A stretch of 64,000 nt of DNA from Conchocele bisecta (Eukaryota > Mollusca > Bivalvia > Lucinida > Thyasiridae). The notes under the pieces were generated by a model. It was not told where the DNA came from, ran no database searches, and worked only from the letters and a program-made list of their open reading frames with translations. The translations under genes and the position numbers were made by a program. The stretch is from contig CM055275.1 in assembly GCA_029237695.1 (NCBI GenBank), positions 4,590,160-4,654,159 on the forward strand, written 5' to 3'. Every line of letters starts with the position of its first letter. The first letter of the stretch is position 1. Positions 10,660-20,691 of the stretch are shown here, one piece after another.

Positions 10660-12400
10660 TATACTATATCTCTGCAACTGCTTCGCCCATTACCTTGAAA
10701 CTTCACATGGGTGTTTATCATCATCCATATTTTTCATTCTAACCCCAACCGTGCGGCCCCTGTGCCCAATGTCAAGGTCAAATTACTTTGAATTTTTTTG
10801 TTAATTTGTTTTCGTGTACTATATCTCTGCAACTGCTTCACCCAATACCTTGATACTACACATGGGTGTTTATCATCATTGTCGCACCTGCTTGCGGAAA
10901 GCGCGATCCTGTGCCCAATGTCAAGGTCAAATTACTTTGAATTTTTTTGTTAAAGTTTTTTCGTGTACTATATCTCTGCAACTGCTTCACCCAATACCTT
11001 GATACTTCACATGGGTGTTTATCATCATTGTCGCACCTGCTTGCGGAAAGCGCGATCCTGTGCCCAATGTCAAGGTCAAATTACTTTGAATTTTTTTGTT
11101 AAAGTTTTTTCGTGTACTATATATCTGCAACTGCTTCACCCAATACCTTCATACTTCACATGGGTCTTATCATCATTGTCGCACCTGCTTGCGGAAAGCG
11201 CGATCCTGTGCCCAATGTCAAGGTCAAATTACTTTTAATTTTTTTGTTAATTTTTTTTTTCGTGTACTATATCTCTGCAACTGCTTCACCCAATACCTTG
11301 ATACTTCACATGGGTGTTTATCATCATTGTCGCACCTGCTTGCGGAAAGCGCGATCCTGTGCCCAATGTCAAGGTCAAATTATTCTTTGAATTTTTTTGT
11401 TAAAGTTTTTTCGTGTACTATATCTCTGCAACTGCTTCACCCAATACCTTGATACTTCACATGGTGTTTATCATCATTGTCGCACTGCTTGCGAAAGCGC
11501 GATCCTGTGCCCAATGTCAAGGTCAAATTACTTTGAATTTTTTTTGTTAAAGTTTTTTCGTGTACTATATCTCTGCAACTGCTTCACCCAATACCTTGAT
11601 ACTTCACATGGGTGCTTATCATCATTGTCGCACCTGCTTGCGGAAAGCGCGATTCTGTGCCCTATGTCAAGTTCAAATTACTTTGAATTTTTTTGTTAAA
11701 GTTTTTTCGTGTACTATATCTCTGCAACTGCTTCACCCAATACCTTGATACTTCACATGGGTGTTTATCATCATTGTCGCACCTGCTTGCGGAAAGCGCG
11801 ATCCTGTGCCCAATTGTCAAGGTCAAATTACTTTGAATTTTTTTTGTTAAAGTTTTTTCGTGTACTATACTCTGCAACTGCTTCACCCAATACCTTGATA
11901 CTTCACATGGGTGTTTATCATCATTGTCGCACCTGCTTGCGGAAAGCGCGATCCTGTGCCCAATGTCAAGGTCAAATTACTTTGAATTTTTTTGTTAAAG
12001 TTTTTTCGTGTACTATATCTCTGCAACTGCTTCACCCAATACCTTGATACTTCACATGGGTGTTTATCATCATTGTCGCACCTGCTTGCGGAAAGCGCGA
12101 TCCTGTGCCCAATGTCAAGGTCAAATTACTTTGAATTTTTTTTGTTAAAGTTTTTTCGTGTACTATATCTCTGCAACTGCTTCACCCAATACCTTGATAC
12201 TTCACATGGGTGCTTATCATCATTGTCGCACCTGCTTGCGGAAAGCGCGATTCTGTGCCCTATGTCAAGTTCAAATTACTTTGAATTTTTTTGTTAAAGT
12301 TTTTTCGTGTACTATATCTCTGCAACTGCTTCACCCAATACCTTGATACTTCACATGGGTGTTTATCATCATTGTCACACCTGTTTGTGGAAAGCGCGAT
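10660..12400 (+). repeat. 149-bp satellite in element D, about 12 units
   Basis: Unit contains CTATATCTCTGCAACTGCTT, CACATGGGTGTTTATCATCA, TTGCGGAAAGCGCGATCCTG and CCAATGTCAAGGTCAAATTA. Spacing between ATATCTCTGCAACTG starts is about 149 bp. Units are nearly identical apart from single-base indels, which implies recent homogenisation. Two longer blocks (about 11560-11700 and 12157-12297) share the same rare variants, indicating multi-unit duplication. Confidence 0.95.
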
Positions 12401-12444
12401 ATCGTCAGCATACGTCCGTCCGTTCGTCCGTTCGTCCGTGTGTC

Positions 12445-12915
12445 GCCCCGTGCAGGCACCGGGGCGCGATCAACTGATCCTGAGAATAGTGCTGCAGTAG
12501 CCATTGCTTGTCGTAAAAGGCGACTAAACTGGCTTAACGATTGGGTTCATACTTTCCGGAACCCACTATACCGGATTTGGCCCTCATGTACATTTTTGGC
12601 TTTCTTGTATGTGAGAGTTGAGTCGGGCTATGCCCCATATATAAAAGTAAGATTAGCGCTAATCCTATTACTTTTAGGGATGGGATAAATGATGCTGGTG
12701 TGGCGAGGGCCTGGCACCAGATCAGGTTGTTCTAATTTCAGGACTGAATATATATTTTGATTGTAAATATTGAGTTCTGAAGTTGGGATTTACCCCCCTC
12801 GGACAGGTGGATACGGGACACGACCCCGTTGACCCGTCTGCGTGTAGACTCCCTGAGGCTTGTACCTCTATGTCAGAAAAGCGGACGTTAAACCCTATTC
12901 ACTCACTCACTCACT
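12445..12915 (+). mobile_element. SINE-1, full length, (ACTC)n tail
   Basis: 471 bp flanked by a perfect 12-bp duplication CGTCCGTGTGTC (12433-12444 and 12916-12927). It begins GCCCCGTGCAGGCACCGGGG. A body shared with SINE-2 (GATTTGGCCCTCATGTACAT, GGCACCAGATCAGGTTGTTC) follows, and it ends GTTAAACCCTATTCACTCAC repeats. The promoter-like part includes GGGTTCATACTTTCC, which may be a B-box relative. Near-identical to 30701-31164, so recent activity is likely. Confidence 0.9.
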
Positions 12916-13154
12916 CGTCCGTGTGTCCGGTTAAAGTTTTTTGGTTAAAGTTTTTCCATTTACTATATCTATTTTTTTAGTGTCCATGCCTCGCCCCAAG
13001 GCGCGACATGCAGGCCACGGCCATCTAGTCTACAAAAAGTGGGTATAATTATGTTATCCAAGTGTCTATGCTTGGAAAAAACCTGGCCTTCGTGGCTTTG
13101 CCTCGTTTCTTGTTGTCTAGTAGCATAATGTCGTAAGTGCTATATACAGACTAT

Positions 13155-13236
13155 TATCATAAAACAATTATTGACTAGTGAGCCATAGAACATAATCCGA
13201 TATTCTATGGCTCACTAGTCAATAATTGTATAATAT
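13155..13236. repeat. Perfect-arm palindrome
   Basis: CAATTATTGACTAGTGAGCC is followed by its inverse about 30 bp later, with a short centre around ATAATCCGATAT. It lies at the junction between element D copy 2 and the resumption of F. Confidence 0.75.
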
Positions 13237-14205
13237 GCTCGAGGTCAAGGCGGGACCAGGCGAGGCATTTGATTCCGCGGAACTCTTGTTTACTTATCTC
13301 CCTTTGTTGTTTCATGCACTGATTTCGTGTCCGGAGTATAACTCGAACACCCTTTGGAATATTTTCATTAAACCTCGTCGTTAATTGCTTAGTTATCTCC
13401 CTTTGTTGTTTCGTGCACTGATTTCGTGTCCTGAGCATTATTCGAACACCCTTTGGAATATTTTCATGAAACTTCACACATGCATAGACCATGACCCTAA
13501 AAGTGTGTCACGCAAGAATGACAACTCTTGCATCGCTAATGTTTTAGTTATCTCCCTTTGTTTTTCTGCGCACTGATTTTGTCTCCGGAACATAACTCGA
13601 ACACCCTTTTTTCAAACTACGTGTGTATCTGGGGAGGGGGATACACATGCGCTTGTCGACAAGCGTCCATTTCTAGTTTTTTGAAGCAATTGGGTGTTTC
13701 ACAATTTTAATTGGGTAAAGTAAATTCACACTAGTACACTGTCTACACGTCAACAGACAGCACTTATTGAATGCTTTGCTTCAAAACGAAAACATGTCTT
13801 GGCATTTCATTAGAATGTTCTAATTCTAATGAAATACCAAGATGTGTTTTCATGGAATATAAGAAAAATATGCTATATTTGTGGTCTGTTTATTGTTTTC
13901 TGCAGCATGATAAAGGTACCACAATTTTTTTATTGCATTTTGATACTCGCTACTTCTGATTTCAATTGGGTTTTTGGCAATTTTAATTGTGTATTTAAGC
14001 AAATACGCAGCTTATCTGGAGCTATGGTGTTCGTTTTACCGGGAAACCAAATCCTCTCAATATATATTATCATCATCTACATTTACTATCAAATTATCAT
14101 GTCATATATAAGCTCGTTAGAGGAAATAAATAGCGGAGATTCCTATTTTGGTCGTCTCTGCGATCCCTCCTTCAATTACAGGCGAGATTGTCAACAAGAG
14201 CACCA

Positions 14206-14956
14206 CAGAGTTCCAGATAAGCTTTGTGTCTAAAACGTACTAAACCCCCTGATTTCAAAATCATTGCGTATTTTACTTTTACAAATGGATTATTGATTTT
14301 TCTCATGACTAAATAGGGAACAAATGATACAAAAATATAACAAATTTAAACATTCACTTAATTCAGCTGCAAAAAGCAAACATTTTTTGATTTTTGCAGC
14401 TCAACTAAGTGAATTTTCAACTTTATGACAGTATTGTCACTACTCAATTTGAAATCCAATGCGTATTTTCACATTGCTGTGCGTATTTTATCCCGTCAAC
14501 ACAGTGCGTATGTGCCGTGAAACACGGTGCCGTGAAACATTTTTGATATCCAGTCAATACTATTTTTGCATTTTACAGCCATTTGTAGCTGTTGGCGGGA
14601 TAAATAGAATAGTAGGTTAGTGCCGTGAATGGGAAAAAATATCTGGCGCGGCACGGAAACGGGATGTGCTCGGCAGAGCCTCGCCCATCCCGTTTCCTGA
14701 GCCTTGCCAGATATTTTTTCCCATTCACGGCACTAACCTACTATTCTCTATCTATTTTCCTTATTTCTGAACCAAAGTATATGTTGTGACCACTCATTTG
14801 AACCGTCTCGGCGAGACGGTTCAAATGAGTGGTCACAACATATACTTCTGATGAGAAATAAAGAAATTCTTGTACTCACACTTTTGATAATCAATGCGTA
14901 TTCAGCTAAAATAACTGCGTAATATACGCCAATACGCACCTGATCTGGAACTCTGC
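14206..14956. mobile_element. MITE family A copy 2, split by a composite palindrome
   Basis: Left end CAGAGTTCCAGATAAG (14206) and right end CTGATCTGGAACTCTG (about 14941-14956). Interior A sequence stops at GTGCGTATTTTA (14490) and resumes at TTGTACTCACACTTTTGATA (14869). The intervening three-module palindrome is a later insertion. Confidence 0.75.
14491..14868. mobile_element. Composite palindromic element, copy 2 (modules a+b+c)
   Basis: Module a (14491-14607, CCCGTCAACAC/GTTGGCGGG ends), module b (14608-14752, AGAATAGTAGGTTAGTGCCG and its inverse, with a CGGCAGAGCCTCGCC centre) and module c (14753-14868). Module c is a near-perfect hairpin AGTATATGTTGTGACCACTC... centred on GTCTCGGCGAGAC at about 14815. 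Confidence 0.8.
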
Positions 14957-15065
14957 GTGACAAAACGGTGCAAACGCTCGTCTGAAATTTGGTCACCGAA
15001 ATGATCAGCAATACGTATACAGCACGCAGCCAGTGAATGAACAATCTGGGAATCGACTTGTGTGA

Positions 15066-15130
15066 CCTAGGGCCCCCATTTCACTAAACTTAGTGCCACT
15101 AAGAAGTTTGTAAGTGCATGCATAAAATGT
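15066..15130. mobile_element. Family G MITE fragment
   Basis: GGGCCCCCATTTCACTAAAC followed by GTTTGTAAGTGCAT matches one terminus of the family G palindromic MITEs at 32104, 34637 and 47674. The other end is missing. Confidence 0.55.
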
Positions 15131-15210
15131 AGAACAAAGTTCGCATTAGCAGCCAATTTTGGAAAATAAGTGCAAAACGTCACGCCTTCATGCAGGTGGA
15201 AAATGGTAGC

Positions 15211-15481
15211 CTTAAAGGTACATGCCCAATCAGTGCACACGAATTGTTTTTTTTATATCAGCGACATCATCTGAGCCATTTTCTGGCAAAATAAACATTC
15301 ATTCACCATTACCGCACATATTGATTGGCATTATTATACATTTTATATGAAACGTAAATGATTATATCTGAAAAGCGGGCACTCGTAATTCTTAGAACTG
15401 CTGGAATAGTGACACAATTATACACTTATTTAATTCCTATAAAGAACATTTTGTGCCGACTGATTGGGCATGTAACTTTAA
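15211..15481. mobile_element. Family H MITE copy 1
   Basis: TIRs TAAAGGTACATGCCCAATCA and the inverted TGATTGGGCATGTAACTTTA bound about 270 bp. Interior blocks TCATCTGAGCCATTTTCTGG and GAATAGTGACACAATTATAC are shared with copies at 29726 and 52861. Confidence 0.8.
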
Positions 15482-15523
15482 GCCTCCCATACGCATATCT
15501 CACAATAATTTAGACCTACTTCA

Positions 15524-15739
15524 GTGAAGCCTCTCTAAACCGAGGACCCAGTAAATTGATTTATTGTTAATTTTACGGATTTATTTGTCATTTATCTCCG
15601 ATGATAATGTCTGTTCGTGATCCCAAAGCATGACAACGTGTATTGGAGTGGTCATATGCCTGAGTTACAATGAAACCTCCCTAGACCGGACACCCTGGAG
15701 ATCTCCAGGGGTGTCCGGTTTAGAGAGGTTCCACTGTAA
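15524..15739. mobile_element. Palindromic MITE (ACAGTGGAAC ends), copy 2
   Basis: Left CAGTGAAGCCTCTCTAAACC, right GGTTTAGAGAGGTTCCACTG. A perfect hairpin with a CACCCTGGAGATCTCCAGGG centre lies at about 15667-15736. It may be two overlapping insertions of the same family. Confidence 0.65.
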
Positions 15740-15853
15740 GTGTATACTAACATATTCACGTGGCATGGACATGTATATCCCATATTTAGTAAACTACCAC
15801 ATATAATCACATTACAGTCTACGTCGTTCACATATCAACCCGGTGGTTGGCAG

Positions 15854-16244
15854 TGCTCCAGATAAGGAATTAGTAATTGAATATTGTCACTCCATCATTT
15901 CTGAAGCAATTGGGTATTTCAAAATTGTAATTGTGTAAAATAGTCACACTACTGTTTACACATCAGCAGATCGCACTTATTGAATAGTTTGCTTCTAAAT
16001 GAAAACACATCTTGCTATTTCATTAGAATTGTCTCCTTGGAGACAATTCTAATGAAATACCAAGATGCGTTTTCATGGAAAAAGAAGAAAATATGCTATA
16101 TTTGTTGTCTGTTTATTGTTTTCTGTAGCATGATAAAGATACAACACATTTTTCATTGCTTTATGATACTCACTACTTCTGATTTCAATTGGGTTTTTGG
16201 CAATTTTAATTGGGTATTTACGCAAATACGTACCTTATCTCGAG
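15854..16244. mobile_element. MITE family B copy 2, inserted in a SINE-2 head
   Basis: Ends CAGTGCTCCAGATAAGG and CCTTATCTCGAGTGCTG. Interior GAAGCAATTGGGTATTTCAA and a palindrome around TTAGAATTGTCTCCTTGGAG. The flanks (CGGTGGTTGG on the left, GAGTAATTTGACGATCGGG on the right) are the head of SINE-2. Confidence 0.75.
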
Positions 16245-16362
16245 TGCTGTGATGAGTAATTTGACGATCGGGATTCATCCTTACCGGAATCCCCACCGGA
16301 GACCAGTTGGCTTGGCCTTAAATGACGTTGGCCGTTAAACACCGAGAAACAAATAAACAGAT
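16245..16362 (+). mobile_element. SINE-2, internally deleted
   Basis: GATCGGGATTCATCCTTACC is followed directly by GGCCTTAAATGACG and GGCCGTTAAACACC with an AAACAAATAAAC tail. The central body is missing. Confidence 0.7.
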
Positions 16363-17393
16363 GTAAATAGATCCATTCAGGAAAGAGACCTGATCATAGG
16401 CGCCAACAGTGTGTCTACTGTGTAGGAGATATAATATATTGGAAGTATTATGATTTTGGAATATAGGTGGCGGCCATCTTGAATTTTTTAATTTGCCAAA
16501 GTGGCATCATGCAGTTTCATAACCAGTAGACATTCAAGTTATCAAAACCACCAACACATTTCGTGTGGACGACAGTGTTGGGTTCATGGTAAAATCGCTG
16601 TTTGGCAACTGGTGACAATAGCTCTTTCAATTAACTACGAAAACATGCTTCCTTATAAGGGACGAAGAGGCGGGTGGCGTCTAGTCACGGAAACGGGTTG
16701 TTATTTCCCTTGTTGTTGTGAAAGCGCCATTTGCTTTTTATTGTTTTTGGAGTGAACGAATTGTTTTCGACTTCTGAAGTAGGCCTAATAACGAGTTTTC
16801 TACTGATACCAGACCTAGCTCATTTGGTGACAGTCTCGGTTGGGGGAAAATTACGGAACAAACCGAGTAAGTGGTGTTAATTTGTAAGGAGGCCAACTAG
16901 TTTCGGGCGCTAGTGTAATTCAGGAAATCCGACTGTCCATTTCGCGCACCTGCAGGTTATAATTTTCTCCCTTGTCGAGGAGGGCTTGGGAAATATGACT
17001 CGTTTTGCTATATACATGATATAATTTAATCATTTTTGAACGCTTCAAACTACTAAATTTCAATCGCTGAATCCAATTTGAATGCAGATTTATAATGTTA
17101 AATGGTCATTAGAAAATATCACCATTTTGGCATTTAGTATTTTCGTAGTTCTACTGGTAGACGACCCATTTCTGGCCAAAAAGCGTGTTTTTTTCGTAAT
17201 AATTTTAAACGTTTACATCTAACCGTGATATTGGCTCGCCATAGAATAACATAAAATTATGACCAGGAACAAAAATCTTGTATGAAAATGCAGTGTTAAG
17301 CGTTTAATATGAGGGTGTCTGGGAAAATGGGTACGGACGAAAAAGGGGTTGCCTACCAGTAAATGTGAAATATTCTGCTAAAAAAAATGATTT
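16363..17393. other. Unassigned region upstream of zinc-finger gene 2
   Basis: About 1 kb without a recognised repeat or convincing coding signal. A short open stretch at 16501-16755 has no motif I recognise. A 5' exon or promoter of zinc-finger gene 2 could lie here, but nothing in the sequence proves it. Confidence 0.35.
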
Positions 17394-17475
17394 ACCCCCA
17401 AACATATCGGGTCACGTGACTAGTGATGCATCACGCCGACTTCCAGAATCACTAGTCATGTGAGCCGTTATGTTT
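17394..17475. repeat. Imperfect palindrome
   Basis: CCCCCAAACATATCGGGTCA with GTGACTAGTGAT pairs with ATCACTAGTCATGTGAGCCG and TTATGTTTGGTGG. Likely a small foldback MITE. Confidence 0.55.
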
Positions 17476-17531
17476 GGTGGAAATTTGATACTCGCGGTCA
17501 ATGAAAATGCTCAGTATCGTGTACATACTGT

Positions 17532-17925
17532 AGGGTTCCAGGTAAGGAATTAGTAATTGAGTATTTTCACTCCATCATTTCTGAAGCAATTGGGTATTTC
17601 AAAATTTTAATTGGGTAAAATAAAATCACACTAGTGTTTACACATCAGCAGACTGCACTTATTGAATATATAGTTTGCTTCTAAATGAAAACATGTCTTG
17701 GCATTTCATTACATTACAATTGTCTCCAACGAAATACCAAGATGTTTTTTCATGGAAAAATAAGAAAATATACTATATTTGTGATTGTTTATTGTTTTCT
17801 GTAGCATGATAAAGGTACCACAAATTTTTCACTGCTTTTTGATTCTCAATACTTCTGATTTCAATTGGGTTCTTGGCAATTTTAATTGGGTATTTAAACA
17901 AATACGCACCTTATCTGGAGCTCTG
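17532..17925. mobile_element. MITE family B copy 3, upstream of zinc-finger gene 2
   Basis: Ends AGGGTTCCAGGTAAGG and CCTTATCTGGAGCTCTG, flanked by CATACTGT and CATACTTT, a probable 8-bp duplication with one mismatch. The right end is about 50 bp from the zinc-finger exon. Confidence 0.8.
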
Positions 17926-17972
17926 CATACTTTAGTTGGAATTATAGTTGTATAGTCTCTACATATTTTCAC

Positions 17973-17976
17973 ACAG
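17973..17976 (+). other. Mutated start codon and shifted acceptor of zinc-finger gene 2
   Basis: Paralogue 3 reads TATTTTCAGATGGAAACT. This locus reads TATTTTCACACAGAAACT at equal length. The CAG acceptor has become CAC and the ATG has become ACA. A replacement CAG now lies 4 nt downstream, at 17974-17976. Confidence 0.75.
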
Positions 17977-18032
17977 AAACTGACGTCATTACACCGACTC
18001 AATTCACGCCACGACCTGTAACTACAACAACA

Positions 18033-19055
18033 ATGGAATTCCCATGTGACGGAGGCGAGAAGACGTTCGCAAACAAGACGCTTCTAGGCGCACATAGACG
18101 TTACCATACTGGAAAAAAACGTAGATACAAGTACCAGTGTACGGTTTGTGACAAGACGGTCACCGACCTTCCCGGCCATATGAAAGTCCACACCGGGGAG
18201 AAACCCTATCAGTGTGATTTCTGTGAAAAGGCTTTCGCTGTTAAACAGTCGCATGCGGATCATCGACGTACCCACACAGGGGAACGTCCATATTCATGCG
18301 GAGAATGTGGTAAATCGTTTTCATCGAGCTGCGGACTTCGTGTCCATAAGACAATTCACTCTGGTGTAAAGAGGTGGAATACTGTAAGTTGTGAGGTGTG
18401 TGGTAAGGAGCTGTACAACAAGTATTATCTTCAGTGTCATATGCGTTTGCATACAGGTGAATTGCCATTCACATGTGGTGTGTGTAATCAGGCATTTCGG
18501 CGCCAAAACAGCCTCAACTTACACGCCAAGATACATAAAGAACGACCGTTATTAACATGTGGTTTGTGTGATAAGACCTTTATCAGACAGAGTGGTCTTA
18601 AAGAACATTTACGAATACACACAGGGGATCGTCCGCATAAATGCAGTCTGTGTGATAAATCATTTACAGCGAAGGGATTGTTGACAATCCACACAAGGAC
18701 ACACAGCGGTGATCGGCCTTACGTATGTAGTGTGTGTGAGAAGCGCTTTTTTAACAGTTCCCAGCTCCGACGTCACATAAAAATACATACAGGGGAAGGT
18801 AGGGTTAGTTGTGAGTTTTGTGAGAAGACATTTTCCCAGAAGGTCACTATGGTGAATCACATTGCTAGTTGCCATAATAAGGAACGCCACCGTTGTAACT
18901 TTTGTAACAAAACATTTGCTCGTAAAAGCATCCTTTCTGGTCATATGAAAACTCATACTGGTGATCAGTATCATAGCTGCCATCACTGCCATAAGACTTT
19001 TACACTAATGCCGTATTTAACTAAGCATATCATGCGTGTCCACCCAACCGCATAG
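18033..19055 (+). CDS. C2H2 zinc-finger protein, paralogue 2 (12 finger positions)
   Basis: 340-codon exon. The upstream frame aligned with paralogue 3 stays open to the acceptor, but the equivalent start codon is lost, so I place the start at the internal ATG (MEFPCDGGEKTF). There are 12 finger positions across almost the whole length. Finger 1 is degenerate (second Cys replaced by Gly in CDGGEKTF). Finger 2 is the conserved short type (C-X2-C-X9-H-X3-H). Fingers 10 and 12 have H-X4-H. Fingers 7-10 are nearly identical to paralogue 3. It ends VHPTA then TAG. A SINE inserted 1 bp after the stop has duplicated the last codons. A sequence-specific nuclear DNA-binding role follows from the family; the target is unknown. 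Confidence 0.9.
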   Translation: MEFPCDGGEKTFANKTLLGAHRRYHTGKKRRYKYQCTVCDKTVTDLPGHMKVHTGEKPYQCDFCEKAFAVKQSHADHRRTHTGERPYSCGECGKSFSSSCGLRVHKTIHSGVKRWNTVSCEVCGKELYNKYYLQCHMRLHTGELPFTCGVCNQAFRRQNSLNLHAKIHKERPLLTCGLCDKTFIRQSGLKEHLRIHTGDRPHKCSLCDKSFTAKGLLTIHTRTHSGDRPYVCSVCEKRFFNSSQLRRHIKIHTGEGRVSCEFCEKTFSQKVTMVNHIASCHNKERHRCNFCNKTFARKSILSGHMKTHTGDQYHSCHHCHKTFTLMPYLTKHIMRVHPTA

Positions 19056-19056
19056 T

Positions 19057-19469
19057 GGGTTGTTGGTCGGGAGAACGTGACGCGTAAATTAACGGTAGGG
19101 GTTCCTCCTTACAGGTATCATGATTAAACTGGTTTGGCTTTTAGGTACGTTTTTATCACTGGCTCTGTTGTTACCTGGCAGTTGAATTGGGTTATTGCCC
19201 ATTATAAAAGTAGTTATTATTGATCCTACTGATATGTGAGGGGCCAAAGTGATTCTGTTGTGGCGAGGACCTGGCATCAGATCAGGTTTATTCTGATTTC
19301 AGGACAGAATATATAGATTTTTTTATTGTAAATATTCAGTTCTGATTTCCGGATTTCCCGCCATTTGTACAGGTAATATATTGGATTTAGTACAAAACCC
19401 ATTGACCTGGCCTTAAATGACCTTAGCTGTTGATAGGCCGTTCAACCACAACAAACAAACAAACAAAGT
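19057..19469 (+). mobile_element. SINE-2 at the stop codon of zinc-finger gene 2
   Basis: Flanked by a perfect 13-bp duplication CCAACCGCATAGT (19044-19056 and 19470-19482). The left copy is the coding end (Pro-Thr-Ala-stop). The body includes GGTTTGGCTTTTAGG, GACCTGGCATCAGATCAGG, CCTTAGCTGTTGATAGGCCG and an (AAAC)n tail. Any transcript from the gene upstream would carry the SINE in its 3' UTR. Confidence 0.9.
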
Positions 19470-19612
19470 CCAACCGCATAGTTTAATACACATCAGATTA
19501 TGAAGGTTAGCACATATATCGGCAATGCCATCTCTCATTCAACACATTTGATTGTCTGAGCTGCAGGACATCACAGACCTAGCCAATGAAGCTGCTGACT
19601 GATAGAGAATAC

Positions 19613-19908
19613 CAGTAGCCTATTTCACCAACATTGCAAAGTATACTACCGGTAGTACTTTGAGGGAGTAATCACTTATTTTTCCCGAAATGCATTATTT
19701 CATATAGAACTAACGACTCCATATATTTGATGATTAAAAGTTTGCAGAATTATTATTACCGTATACTGAATTTATTGCATTTTCATTAAGATAATGTAAT
19801 AAATTCAGAATAATAAAAATTAATAAATTTATAAAATTGAAAATTTCTCCCTCAAAGTATACTTTGCTAGAAAAGTATACTTTGCAATGTTGGTCAAATA
19901 GGCTACTG
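19613..19908. mobile_element. Family I MITE copy 1
   Basis: TIRs CAGTAGCCTATTTCACCAAC and the inverted AAATAGGCTACTG. Subterminal GCAAAGTATAC and AAAGTATACTTTGC, and a central palindrome TACTGAATTTATTGCATT / AATGTAATAAATTCAG. Other copies: 31196, 34958, 40160/47428 (split) and 59108. Confidence 0.85.
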
Positions 19909-19909
19909 G

Positions 19910-20225
19910 CTAGTGTCTTTTGATATCAAGTTTATCAGGCACGGCTAGGAAACGCGTAAGAATTGGAGGCATTCCTACTATTTCAAAGCTGAGCCTGATA
20001 AACTTGATATAAAAAGACATTCTCTTTATCAGGCAATGTTTTATGCTCGAAAATGACCACATGCAAATGACCACAGATGACGTCGTTATCTATGGACAGA
20101 ACACGGAACTTGTTTACTTTGCGTCATTAGACTGACGTCATTCAGTAACGCCTCGTGACTTCATCCGACCAATGGAACGTCAGTTTTCACTTGTAACCCG
20201 GATGTTTGTATCAGGTCAATGCCAA
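19910..20225. mobile_element. Family J foldback element copy 1
   Basis: GTGTCTTTTGATATCAAGTT and TATCAGGC are followed by their inverse about 60 bp later. Then comes a unique arm (TTATGCTCGAAAATGA, GACGTCGTTAT, CATCCGACCAATGGA) ending TGTATCAGGTCAATGCC. Copies at 33466 and about 47950. Confidence 0.7.
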
Positions 20226-20691
20226 TCTACATGTATACTTTTTTGGATAATTCAATATCTACAAATTTCATCATTTCCAAGTAATGTCAGTACAGCGAAT
20301 ATCAATAGAATATACATCTGAACAGAATATTAAGCAACAATAGTACAAGATGACGATTGGCATTTGCATCCACTACAACGATTAAAATGTGAGAATGGAA
20401 TCTGCGTAACAAAAATAATAAAGTTTATGCTCCGCTTGTCAACACAGGGATTCCGCTGCGATCGCCGCTTTCACAATTGGCGATAAAAATAAACAATTGG
20501 CGATAAAAACATACACGAAAACCATTTTTTTCTTTTTGAAGTTGCGATTTTTTTATTTTCTCCAGCGGAATCACTGTCAACACATACAAATACAACCAAC
20601 TCATCTTTATCCAGTATATTGTCTGTAAATATGTCTGTTCTGATTTCCTTTTCTCCTCTTTCTTCCAAGTCTCAGTATAGCTAGCTGCCTT
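20226..20691. other. Unassigned AT-rich stretch
   Basis: No recognised repeat or gene. Short direct repeat CAATTGGCGATAAAAA around 20475-20510. Confidence 0.35.

Larger units (their letters stand above)
9928..13114 (+). mobile_element. Element D copy 2, with expanded satellite
   Basis: Same start (TTTTAGCCAGG, then a GGGCGGGCGG-rich tract around 9978-10040) and same end (CCTGGCCTTCGTGGCTTTGC, TTTCTTGTT) as copy 1. It follows copy 1 head-to-tail after a 56-bp T-rich spacer. A 149-bp satellite (10660-12400) and a full-length SINE (12445-12915) lie inside. Confidence 0.8.
5824..13679 (+). mobile_element. Element F (hairpin-ended), with E and D nested inside
   Basis: The 5' end is a hairpin GTATCTCCCG / CGGGGGATAC (5824-5852). 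Its complement GGGGGATAC reappears at 13637-13645, followed by a small hairpin around CGCTTGTCGACAAGCG and the terminus TTTCTAGTTTT. Interior units (CTCGAACACCCTTTGGAATA, CATAGACCACGACCCGAAGG, AGTTATCTCCCTTT) occur at 5913-6190 and again at 13295-13620, on both sides of nested E and D elements. It is non-coding. Ends and architecture suggest a Helentron-like non-autonomous element (inference). Confidence 0.65.
5778..14025. mobile_element. MITE family B copy 1, split by 7.9 kb of insertions
   Basis: The left end at 5778-5823 (GTTCCAGATAAGG...CACTCCATCATT) is the first 45 bp of family B. The remainder resumes at about 13680 (TTTTGAAGCAATTGGGTG) and runs to CTTATCTGGAGC near 14022. In unbroken copies (15854, 17532, 50031) these two parts are contiguous. 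All DNA between them is therefore inferred to be nested insertion. Confidence 0.7.

Noticed and set aside
10814..12347. Many overlapping frames with LYLCNCFTQYLDTSHG or YISATASPNTLILHMG
   Set aside because: Frame translations of the 149-bp satellite of element D.
12460..12600. Possible functional tRNA gene in the SINE-1 head (GGGTTCATACTTTCCGGAACCC)
   Set aside because: Only a B-box-like stem is visible; no full cloverleaf, and the segment is part of a SINE with a target duplication.
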